From Lachnospiraceae bacterium (GTDB lineage Bacteria > Bacillota_A > Clostridia > Lachnospirales > Lachnospiraceae): 10,223 nt of DNA. The notes under the pieces were generated by a model. That model was not told the DNA's origin, ran no database searches, and saw only the letters and a program-made list of their open reading frames with translations. The stretch is taken from contig JAFQDI010000226.1 in the NCBI GenBank assembly GCA_017416055.1, positions 1-10,223 on the forward strand. The letters are read 5' to 3'. Position numbers and translations under genes: made by a program. Positions 1 through 6,014 of this stretch are shown in pieces (the stretch's first letter is position 1; every line of letters starts with the position of its first letter).

Positions 1-747
1 AAGGATGATCTCGATCTCTTTCTGCTCTGCGATTTCCAACTCGCGGATCTCATTATTCAGCTTCACGATCGCCAGTGGCTCGATGAAGAAGGTGGAACCG
101 GAGGAGGACTGATCGTGAACCATACCTGCGATCTGATTTTTGTGCTCGGCCTTCACCGGGAGACAATATCTGCCGTTTCGCATGGTGATCACACCGTCCT
201 GCAGATAGGTGCGGGACGAGTTCATCAGTGAGTTCAGCTGAAAATGAATCTTCTCACCGGCAGCAGCCAGTGAACGGCGGATCTTTCTGAGGGCAGGGGA
301 AGCGTCGTCGCTGATCTCTTCCTCAGAGAGGATACAGCGGGAAATCTCCTGATGTAACGGGAAAATCGGTTCAAGTCCTGCGAACAGACCATCCAGAGAA
401 TCCGGGTTCGTCTCGGACTGCTCGCGGCGGCCGTAGGATTTCACGCGGGAAGCGGCACCTAGGAGGCTGCTGATCGCCAGCAACTCGGAGATACCTAAAG
501 AACTGCCCACGCGCAGGCGCATCAAGGAACTGCGGATGTCCTTTACTCCGGCGAAGGAGAGCGCACCCTTTGCAAAAAGGCGGCTGACCGCATCAGAGGT
601 CTGGCGCTGACGAGAACGGATCTCATCCGCGTCGGTCAGAGGAACCAGCTTCTGACAGTAATCCTTGCCCAGCGGGGTGGCTGCATATTCGGTAAGGAAT
701 CCGACAATCTTGTCAAATTCCAGTGTGTGCAATGATTTTACATTCAT
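1..747 (-). CDS. mutS2: Endonuclease MutS2, N-terminal part (runs off the left edge)
   Basis: The minus strand is open from an ATG at 747 to the window edge: 249 codons with no stop. MutS2 is a MutS-related ATPase of about 780 residues. It has been linked to suppression of recombination and, in Bacillus, to rescue of collided ribosomes. The part seen is the N-terminal core before the helical lever and ATPase. It opens with MNVKSLHTLEFDKI, the family's usual start, and carries the very characteristic block NGRY (191-194) and HDQSSSGSTFFIEP (211-224), followed by LNNEIRELE. The Walker ATPase and the Smr nuclease domain lie outside the window. The start is supported by GGAG six bases upstream on the minus strand. 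The gene is divergent from the PDZ protein gene, with 228 bp between the two starts. I found no convincing promoter for it. Confidence 0.92.
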   Translation of the reverse strand, partial: MNVKSLHTLEFDKIVGFLTEYAATPLGKDYCQKLVPLTDADEIRSRQRQTSDAVSRLFAKGALSFAGVKDIRSSLMRLRVGSSLGISELLAISSLLGAASRVKSYGRREQSETNPDSLDGLFAGLEPIFPLHQEISRCILSEEEISDDASPALRKIRRSLAAAGEKIHFQLNSLMNSSRTYLQDGVITMRNGRYCLPVKAEHKNQIAGMVHDQSSSGSTFFIEPLAIVKLNNEIRELEIAEQKEIEIIL

Positions 748-850
748 GATAAACTCCATTTCGCCGCACACAAACGCGGCATTGATTGAATCGGAATACA
801 ACAAAGTGGAGAGCTATACAACCATCCAACAATAGCATATCATAAAATTG

Positions 851-895
851 CTGATTTTCCTATGGATTTTTCGCAAGAAAACGAAAAAAAATCAG
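851..895. repeat. Nested inverted repeats upstream of the PDZ-gene promoter
   Basis: An outer perfect 8-bp inverted repeat, CTGATTTT (851-858) and AAAATCAG (888-895), encloses an inner 7-bp one, TTTTTCG (867-873) and CGAAAAA (882-888), around an 8-base centre. The outer and inner right arms share one base. The structure lies just upstream of the -35 box of the rightward promoter. It is too AT-rich to be a typical intrinsic terminator. It could be a protein-binding site or simply an A-tract upstream region that helps RNA polymerase bind. A chance origin in AT-rich DNA is possible. Confidence 0.4.
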
Positions 896-903
896 TCAAA
901 GTC

Positions 904-932
904 TTTTCATTTGGTCACATTTCATCTATAAT
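904..932 (+). promoter_or_regulatory. Sigma-A-like promoter for the PDZ gene - yhaM - rlmD operon
   Basis: A perfect TATAAT at 927-932 lies 17 bases after TTTTCA at 904-909, which matches four of six bases of the TTGACA consensus. Transcription would begin near 939, giving a leader of about 36 nt that contains GGAGG at 963-967, eight bases before the ATG at 976. This is the clearest promoter in the window. Confidence 0.65.
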
Positions 933-975
933 ATTCAATATGGATAATTGTATCTACTAATCGGAGGATAAATTC

Positions 976-2361
976 ATGAGTCACCCCGGAACAGAAGAAA
1001 ACAGAGGAGTGTCGGAAAAGGGCTTTGTACGTGAGCGGATCGTGAATCGTCAGTTTGGCAAGCGCTGGCTGAGAAGGGTTTTGGCGGTGGGTGTATGCGG
1101 TATTTTGTTCGGCCTGACTGCAGGAATCACGATAGCTGCGATTTTGCCGAAAGCACAGGAGTGGTTTACCGAGGATGAGACGACGCAGTCTCCCATTGTG
1201 ATTCCTCCGGATGTACCGTCCGGGTCAGAAGCGGCGGCTAGTACCGAGGCTGATACCGAGTCGAATACAGAGGAGACCATGGAGGAGAGTACCGAGTCGA
1301 CCGAGGAATCGGAGGAGGAGAAGATCAGCCTGACCGAGGAAGAACTGCGGGAGTTTATCCTTGATATCATCAAAGAAAAGAAAAAAGAATGGCTTTCCGA
1401 TCCTGGATTTCTGGAGGAGATGTGTGGGTTGCTTGCCGAGTTGGGAGAGACCTATCGCAAGGCGTTGGTTACGATTGAACTGAAGGGAACTGTACCGGAC
1501 TGGTTTGATGATCCGGTCGTAACGGATGGCGGCCAGTGTGCAGGGATGATCTGGAACGAGGCTGAGGATGGTACGCTTTATCTTATCGCCAGCGGCATGG
1601 TGCCGACGGAGGGCGCAGCGATTCAGGTTGTGTTCGCGGATAACAGTCGTAAAGATGCAGTGCTGTGTCAGGTGGATTCTGTCACAGGACTGATGATGTT
1701 GAAAGTAAACGGTAGCGAGATCGACGAGAAACTGCGGGAAGAAATTCAGGTGTTGCCTCTGGGAAACTCCTACATGGTCGATCAGGGAGACCTGCTTTTG
1801 GTGATGGGAAATACAAACGGATATGTAGGCACGGTCGTACCGACGGTGGTGACCTATACCGGATTGCGTGTCAATGAGGTTGATGGCGTATATCGGAGTT
1901 TTGATTTGAATTTGATGACGACTGAGGGAGCAAATGGGTTTGTGATTTCACCGGAGGGCAAGCTTGTAGGCATTATTACGCCGAATACGGCAGGAAATCA
2001 CACCGGTATGCTTGCAATCTCAGATCTGAAGGGTGTACTTCAGTTGCTTGCAAACAGTATGCCCGTACCTTATTTAGGAATTAGCGGTCAGACTGTTACC
2101 GAAGAAATCAGTGCGGAGCGCGGACTGCCTCAGGGCGTGTATGTGACTGAGGTCGTGGCCGGAAGCCCCGCTTATGAAGCCGGAATCAAACCGGGAGATA
2201 TCTTGACCGGAATCGGTGAGAGCAAGGTCATGAATATCATTTCGATGCGGAATCATATCGAAGGATTGGATGTATCTACACCGGTGACGGTAGTTGTGAT
2301 GCGTGCGGGCAGTACAGAATATCAGGAACTGACATTCCAGGTTCTTCCCGGAACGCGTTAG
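976..2361 (+). CDS. Membrane-anchored HtrA-like PDZ protein, probable pseudoprotease
   Basis: This 461-residue protein has the layout of a Gram-positive HtrA/DegP family member. A short basic cytoplasmic tail is followed by one membrane helix (about 34-57), then an acidic Ser/Thr/Glu-rich linker (about 84-126), a trypsin-like fold (about 160-357) and a C-terminal PDZ domain (about 364-458, with GSPAYEAGIKPGDIL at 396-410). Active HtrA proteins have His in TNxHV, Asp in DLAVLK and Ser in GNSGG. The matching segments here read ASGMV (205-209), TGLMMLK (237-243) and EGANG (317-321), so the three positions appear to be Met208, Gly238 and Ala319. The fold is retained, as shown by the ISPEGKLVGI strand after the serine position, but peptidase activity looks lost. 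It may act outside the membrane as a peptide-binding scaffold or sensor. The start is supported by GGAGG eight bases upstream. It is the first gene of a likely operon, 47 bp before yhaM. Confidence 0.85.
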   Translation: MSHPGTEENRGVSEKGFVRERIVNRQFGKRWLRRVLAVGVCGILFGLTAGITIAAILPKAQEWFTEDETTQSPIVIPPDVPSGSEAAASTEADTESNTEETMEESTESTEESEEEKISLTEEELREFILDIIKEKKKEWLSDPGFLEEMCGLLAELGETYRKALVTIELKGTVPDWFDDPVVTDGGQCAGMIWNEAEDGTLYLIASGMVPTEGAAIQVVFADNSRKDAVLCQVDSVTGLMMLKVNGSEIDEKLREEIQVLPLGNSYMVDQGDLLLVMGNTNGYVGTVVPTVVTYTGLRVNEVDGVYRSFDLNLMTTEGANGFVISPEGKLVGIITPNTAGNHTGMLAISDLKGVLQLLANSMPVPYLGISGQTVTEEISAERGLPQGVYVTEVVAGSPAYEAGIKPGDILTGIGESKVMNIISMRNHIEGLDVSTPVTVVVMRAGSTEYQELTFQVLPGTR

Positions 2362-2398
2362 AGGCAGGCACCGCAAAACCAGAAAAATGTGACAGAAT

Positions 2399-2411
2399 GG
2401 AGATTGACATG
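2399..2411 (+). promoter_or_regulatory. Ribosome binding site deciding the yhaM start
   Basis: GGAG at 2399-2402 lies six bases before the ATG at 2409. An in-frame ATG at 2397 overlaps this GGAG and has no site of its own. The 2409 start gives a 314-residue product, so 2409 is preferred. Confidence 0.7.
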
Positions 2412-3353
2412 AAATATATTGAAACATTGAGAGAAGGTGACTGGATCGGAGATATCTATCTCTGCCGAAAGAAACAGTCACTGGTTGCAAAGAATGGAAA
2501 AACCTATTATTCCATTGATCTGCAGGATAAGACCGGCCTGATCAATGCGAAAGTCTGGGATATCAACAGCGGAATCGAGCACTTTGAGGCGTTGGATTAT
2601 ATCAAGGTGGACGGAGAGGTGACCGTTTTTCAGGGTGTTCCTCAGATCCGTGTGCGCCGCATTCGCCGTGCGCAGGAAGGCGAGTTCATTCCCTCGGATT
2701 ACCTGCCTGTATCCGCAAAGGATATCAATCAAATGTATTCCGAACTGTTGAAGTTTGTAAGCAGCGTGAAAAATGAGAAGCTTCGCGCGCTGTTGGAGAG
2801 CTTTTTCGTCCAGGACAAAGAATTCGCGAAGAGTTTCCGCGAACATTCCGCGGCGAAGAGCGTACATCACGGTTTTGTGGGCGGTCTTTTGGAGCACACG
2901 CTGAGTGTGACGAAGATGTGTGAATTTTACTGTTCTCAGTATCCGGTGCTGAAGCGTGACCTTCTGATCGCAGCGGCGCTGTTCCACGACATCGGAAAGA
3001 CGAAAGAACTTTCCCTGTTCCCGGAGAATGATTACACCGACGACGGACAGCTTTTAGGGCATATCGTGATTGGAACTGAGATGGTGGGCGAACACATTCG
3101 CAAGATCCCCGGATTCCCGGAGCGTCTGGCAGCGGAACTGAAGCACTGCATCCTGGCGCATCACGGCGAGTACGAGTACGGTTCGCCGAAGAAACCGGCG
3201 ATCGTGGAGGCAGTGGCACTGAATTTCGCGGACAATACCGATGCAAAGATGCAGACGTTCACTGAGGCACTGGCCGGAACGAAGGATACGGGAGAATGGC
3301 TGGGCTTTAACCGACTGTTCGACAGCAATATTCGCGGAACAGGTGAAGTATAA
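2409..3353 (+). CDS. yhaM: 3'-5' exoribonuclease YhaM family (OB fold plus HD domain)
   Basis: The product is 314 residues from the ATG at 2409, the same length as Bacillus subtilis YhaM. YhaM is a cytoplasmic metal-dependent 3'-5' exoribonuclease that trims RNA 3' ends. Residues about 1-85 form an OB-like nucleic-acid-binding domain (DWIGDIYLC, then YYSIDLQDKTGLINAKVW). Residues about 150-300 form an HD phosphohydrolase domain. Candidate metal ligands are His163 (LLEHTLSV), His193-Asp194 (FHDIGK), His218 (LLGH), His251-His252 (AHHGE) and Asp275/Asp278 (FADNTDAK). All expected motifs are present and nothing looks broken. It sits 47 bp after the PDZ protein gene and 38 bp before the rRNA methyltransferase gene, with no terminator between, so it is probably cotranscribed with both. 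The pairing with an rRNA-modifying enzyme fits an RNA-metabolism operon, although co-location alone does not prove joint function. Confidence 0.88.
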   Translation: MKYIETLREGDWIGDIYLCRKKQSLVAKNGKTYYSIDLQDKTGLINAKVWDINSGIEHFEALDYIKVDGEVTVFQGVPQIRVRRIRRAQEGEFIPSDYLPVSAKDINQMYSELLKFVSSVKNEKLRALLESFFVQDKEFAKSFREHSAAKSVHHGFVGGLLEHTLSVTKMCEFYCSQYPVLKRDLLIAAALFHDIGKTKELSLFPENDYTDDGQLLGHIVIGTEMVGEHIRKIPGFPERLAAELKHCILAHHGEYEYGSPKKPAIVEAVALNFADNTDAKMQTFTEALAGTKDTGEWLGFNRLFDSNIRGTGEV

Positions 3354-3391
3354 ACGAAAAATAACGATTTCAAGAGAAGCAGAGTTGAGAG

Positions 3392-4771
3392 ATGATGGAT
3401 AAGAATGAATTGTTTCAAACAGAGATCGTGGATATGACGGAAGACGGTGAAGGTATCGGTAAAGTGGATGGCTTCACCGTTTTTATCAAAGACACGGTGA
3501 TCGGCGATTGCGTGGAGGCAAAGCTGATCAAAAATAAAAAGACTTACGGCTACGGAAGACTGATGAAGGTGCTTTCTCCGTCCGCATTTCGCGTAGAGCC
3601 GGCCTGCCCCGTGGCGGCACCCTGCGGCGGATGTCAGCTTCAGGCCATGAGCTATGAAGGGCAGCTTAGATTCAAGGAAAACCGAGTGCGCGGACATTTG
3701 GAGCGTATCGGCCATTTCACGGATATTCCCATGGAGCCGATCATGGGAATGGACGGAGCGCCTTTGCGCTACCGCAACAAGGCGCAGTTCCCGGTTGGTC
3801 GGAATAAAGACGGACAGATCATTACCGGATTTTACGCGGGTCGAACCCACTCGATTATTCCGGTGGAGGACTGCCGGTTGGGTCTTCCGGTGAACCGTCA
3901 GGTGACGGAGACTGTGACTGCATTCATGGAAACGTATCATATCGAGCCCTACAATGAGGAGACGCACAAGGGACTGGTGCGTCATATTCTGGTGCGCGCA
4001 GGCTACCATACCGGACAGGTTATGGTTTGTCTGGTGATCAACGGAAAAAAACTGCCTCACCATGAGGAACTGGTGAAGCGCCTTTTGGAGGCGGTGCCCG
4101 GTCTGGTGAGTGTTTCCCTCAATGTGAACCGTGAGAAAACCAATGTCATTTTGGGTCAGGAACTGATCAACCTCTACGGACCCGGCTATCTGGAGGATAT
4201 GATCGGTGGTGTGCGTTTTCGCATCTCCCCGCTGTCCTTTTTCCAGGTGAATCCGGTGCAGACGGAGAAACTCTACGGCAAGGCATTGGAGTTCGCAGGT
4301 CTGACCGGAGGCGAGATTGTCTGGGATCTCTATTGCGGGATCGGAACCATTTCCCTTTTCCTGGCACGGAAGGCGAAGCAGGTGTACGGTGTGGAGATCA
4401 TCCCCGCTGCAGTGGAAAATGCGAAGGAAAATGCACACCTCAACCATATGGACAATGCCGAATTCTTTGTGGGCAAGGCAGAAGAAGTTCTGCCGGAGAA
4501 ATATCGCCAGAGCGGCGGCACGATGGCGGCTGACGTGATCGTGGTGGATCCGCCGAGAAAAGGCTGCGATGAGGCCCTTTTGGAAACGATGGTGAAGATG
4601 GCGCCGAAGCGGATTGTGTATGTGTCCTGCAATTCGGCCACGTTGGCGAGGGATCTGCGGTACCTGTGCGATCGCGGATATGAGCTTAAGAAGGTGCAGG
4701 CGTGCGATATGTTTCCTCAGTGCGTGAGCACGGAGGCAGTCTGTCTGTTGGAAAGAATAGAAGAATATTGA
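3392..4771 (+). CDS. rlmD: 23S rRNA (uracil-5-)-methyltransferase, RlmD/RlmCD family
   Basis: This 459-residue protein belongs to the TrmA/RumA family, which transfers a methyl group from S-adenosylmethionine to C5 of a uridine, in this branch U1939 (and in Bacillus RlmCD also U747) of 23S rRNA. An N-terminal TRAM RNA-binding domain (about 5-62) precedes the iron-sulfur cysteines Cys72, Cys78, Cys81 (CPVAAPCGGC) and Cys161. Then come SFFQVNP (282-288), the SAM-binding motif WDLYCGIGTI (311-320), DPPRKGC (386-392), the catalytic Cys413 in VSCNSATLARD and Glu448 near the C terminus as the likely base. The whole chain looks intact. ATG codons at 3392 and 3395 are both possible starts; the upstream sequence is purine-rich but has no perfect ribosome binding site. 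It is the last gene of the likely operon. The accessory block starts directly after its stop codon. Assignment to RlmD rather than another family paralogue is by overall resemblance. Confidence 0.9.
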   Translation: MMDKNELFQTEIVDMTEDGEGIGKVDGFTVFIKDTVIGDCVEAKLIKNKKTYGYGRLMKVLSPSAFRVEPACPVAAPCGGCQLQAMSYEGQLRFKENRVRGHLERIGHFTDIPMEPIMGMDGAPLRYRNKAQFPVGRNKDGQIITGFYAGRTHSIIPVEDCRLGLPVNRQVTETVTAFMETYHIEPYNEETHKGLVRHILVRAGYHTGQVMVCLVINGKKLPHHEELVKRLLEAVPGLVSVSLNVNREKTNVILGQELINLYGPGYLEDMIGGVRFRISPLSFFQVNPVQTEKLYGKALEFAGLTGGEIVWDLYCGIGTISLFLARKAKQVYGVEIIPAAVENAKENAHLNHMDNAEFFVGKAEEVLPEKYRQSGGTMAADVIVVDPPRKGCDEALLETMVKMAPKRIVYVSCNSATLARDLRYLCDRGYELKKVQACDMFPQCVSTEAVCLLERIEEY

Positions 4772-4773
4772 CG

Positions 4774-5067
4774 CGGACTTCCGTAGTGGCCACAGGTGAT
4801 CGTCAGGTCAGCCGGGAAACAAATCACTATAATCTGCAAATGATCATTGCGGTCGGATTTAAAGTCAATAATGACCGTGCGCTGCAATTCCGTAAGTGGG
4901 CGAATGGCATTGTAAAAGACTATACCATCAAAGGCTGGGTCATGGATGATGACCGTTTGAAGAACGGTGGTTCCATTTTAACGGTAGAATATTTTGATCG
5001 ACTGCTTGGAAGGTTCAAAAAGGTCATAAAAAGCAATAAGGCTGTAACCTATGGTGCGCTTTGTTGA
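4774..5067 (+). pseudogene. Remnant of a RhuM-family gene
   Basis: The frame reading RQVSRETNHYNLQMIIAVG, then RALQFRKWANGIVKDYTIKG and WVMDDDRLKNGG, closely matches the N-terminal half of RhuM-family proteins (typical wording: YNLDMIISVGYRVNS, QFRIWA, KEYIIKGF, MDDERLK). RhuM proteins are usually over 300 residues and are found in accessory islands; their molecular function is uncertain. Only about 80 family-like residues remain. There is no start codon of its own at the left end: the frame is open back into the rlmD gene, but that part has no family resemblance. After EYFDRLLG (to about 5010) the family pattern fades and the frame stops at 5067. Both ends are therefore lost. It lies flush against the rlmD stop and only 16 bp before the next gene, so it looks like debris left by insertion and deletion. 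A short functional derivative is unlikely but not excluded. Confidence 0.7.
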
Positions 5068-5073
5068 GGAAGT

Positions 5074-5086
5074 GGAGATAGACATG
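5074..5086 (+). promoter_or_regulatory. Ribosome binding site deciding the first GNAT start
   Basis: GGAG at 5074-5077 lies six bases before the ATG at 5084. The longer in-frame start at 5051 has no comparable site and lies inside the RhuM remnant, so 5084 is preferred. Confidence 0.7.
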
Positions 5087-5860
5087 AAATTGACAAACGA
5101 AATGCTACTTCAGATTGCTATGCAGCAATCTGCGATCGATGCAAACTGTAATATCGAAGACTTCTGTCGTGAGGACAATGTGATTGTTTTTTCAAAAGAA
5201 AACGCATCGGCCAGAAAGTATCTAAAACTTCCTCACGTCTGCAATTTAATTTCATACGGAAACAATATTGTGGCAACGGTTGGGGAAGGATATGAGAATT
5301 TTGTCAAAGAATACATATCCAAATATCCGGTAGAGCATTGCTTTGAGACACCGAACATGCATGTTTTGAACGATGCCTTTCAAGAATTGGGGTTTCGTGT
5401 ATGTTTTATGGCGGAGTATTTTCTGCCGGATGTACAGATATTGCGTTCGCTGCCGTGCGATTTTGATCTTAAATTATTGCAGGCGAAGGATTTTGCAGAT
5501 TTGTATACAGAGCAGTGGAGAAATGCATTGTGTGAAAAGCGAAAGGAACTGGATGTTCTTGGTGTTGGAGCATATCACGATGGAAAGCTGATTGGCTTGG
5601 CGGCATGTTCCGCTGACTGCGAAACAATGTGGCAGATCGGCGTAGATGTGCTTCCCGAATATCGCAGAAAAGGAATTGCATCAGCATTGACCAGCAGACT
5701 GGCGATAGAAATATTGGAAAGAGGTAAAGTTCCATTCTACTGTTGCGCCTGGTCAAATCTGAAATCTGCAAAAAACGCAATCAAAAGTGGTTTTCGACCG
5801 GCGTGGGTGGAGATGACGGTCAAGTCTGCTTTGTTTGTGGATGAAATGAACAAATTGTGA
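5084..5860 (+). CDS. GNAT family N-acetyltransferase
   Basis: The product is 258 residues from the ATG at 5084. The C-terminal half carries the acetyl-CoA-binding GNAT fold. Motif A is QIGVDVLPEYRRKGIASAL (184-202), containing the pyrophosphate-binding RRKGIA. A typical motif B region follows, with SNLKSAKNAIKSGF (224-237). The N-terminal half (about 1-115) is not a second clear GNAT motif region; it may be a degenerate GNAT-like or substrate-binding domain. Members of this superfamily move an acetyl group from acetyl-CoA to an amine on a small molecule, peptide or protein; the substrate here cannot be read from the sequence. It follows the RhuM remnant and precedes the helicase on the same strand, separated from the helicase by about 150 bp that holds a promoter-like region, so it may be transcribed separately. 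Its AT-rich codon use resembles the helicase more than rlmD. Confidence 0.85.
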   Translation: MKLTNEMLLQIAMQQSAIDANCNIEDFCREDNVIVFSKENASARKYLKLPHVCNLISYGNNIVATVGEGYENFVKEYISKYPVEHCFETPNMHVLNDAFQELGFRVCFMAEYFLPDVQILRSLPCDFDLKLLQAKDFADLYTEQWRNALCEKRKELDVLGVGAYHDGKLIGLAACSADCETMWQIGVDVLPEYRRKGIASALTSRLAIEILERGKVPFYCCAWSNLKSAKNAIKSGFRPAWVEMTVKSALFVDEMNKL

Positions 5861-5904
5861 TTGTTTTGTATAAGAGAGTTCCGATAAGGCCGAGAACAAG
5901 TGCA

Positions 5905-5933
5905 TTGTCCGCCGATTTAAAGCCAATTATATT
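5905..5933 (+). promoter_or_regulatory. Candidate promoter for the helicase gene
   Basis: TTGTCC (5905-5910, four of six consensus bases) and TATATT (5928-5933, five of six) are separated by 17 bases. Transcription would begin near 5940. It lies in the 150-bp gap between the GNAT and helicase genes and reads toward the helicase. No clear terminator for the GNAT gene is visible in the same gap. Confidence 0.45.
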
Positions 5934-5946
5934 TAAGCTTTAAGTC
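5914..5946. promoter_or_regulatory. Inverted repeat around the -10 box, possible operator
   Basis: The arms GATTTAAAGC (5914-5923) and GCTTTAAGTC (5937-5946) are complementary at nine of ten positions, including a perfect TTAAAGC/GCTTTAA core, with a 13-base centre. The -10 box at 5928-5933 sits inside the centre. This placement suits a dimeric repressor that would block RNA polymerase, but no regulator gene is visible nearby and no binding has been shown. The arms are AT-rich, so chance cannot be excluded. Confidence 0.4.
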
Positions 5947-5999
5947 AGTTGTGATCTGAGGTGTACAAATAAATGCCAAAGAGTGTGCCTTACGTCGAG

Positions 6000-6014
6000 A
6001 GGGGTGACGATATG
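6000..6014 (+). promoter_or_regulatory. Ribosome binding site for the preferred helicase start
   Basis: AGGGGTGA at 6000-6007 precedes the ATG at 6012 with good spacing. An in-frame ATG at 5973 also has GAGGTG (5958-5963) nine bases before it, so two starts 13 codons apart are both plausible. The extra residues MPKSVPYVERGDD show no family-like content, and MNQF at 6012 directly precedes the conserved helicase N terminus (FRSYQQ), so 6012 is preferred. Confidence 0.55.

Noticed and set aside
763..780. Small hairpin GCCGC/GCGGC in the mutS2 leader
   Set aside because: A five-base-pair stem with an eight-base loop is within chance expectation and has no T run or other regulatory sign.
3161..4447. 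A 428-codon open frame on the minus strand opposite rlmD and the end of yhaM
   Set aside because: It lies wholly antisense to well-recognised genes, has low-complexity, His/Leu-rich content without any domain, and is explained by the codon bias of the plus-strand genes.
4702..4773. Extension of the RhuM-like frame back into rlmD with an ATG at 4702
   Set aside because: The residues encoded there have no RhuM resemblance, and the region is the intact 3' end of rlmD in another frame.
5973..6011. Upstream helicase start at 5973
   Set aside because: It has a fair ribosome binding site with long spacing, but the added 13 residues show no family-like content and the site before 6012 has better spacing. 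Kept as an alternative only.
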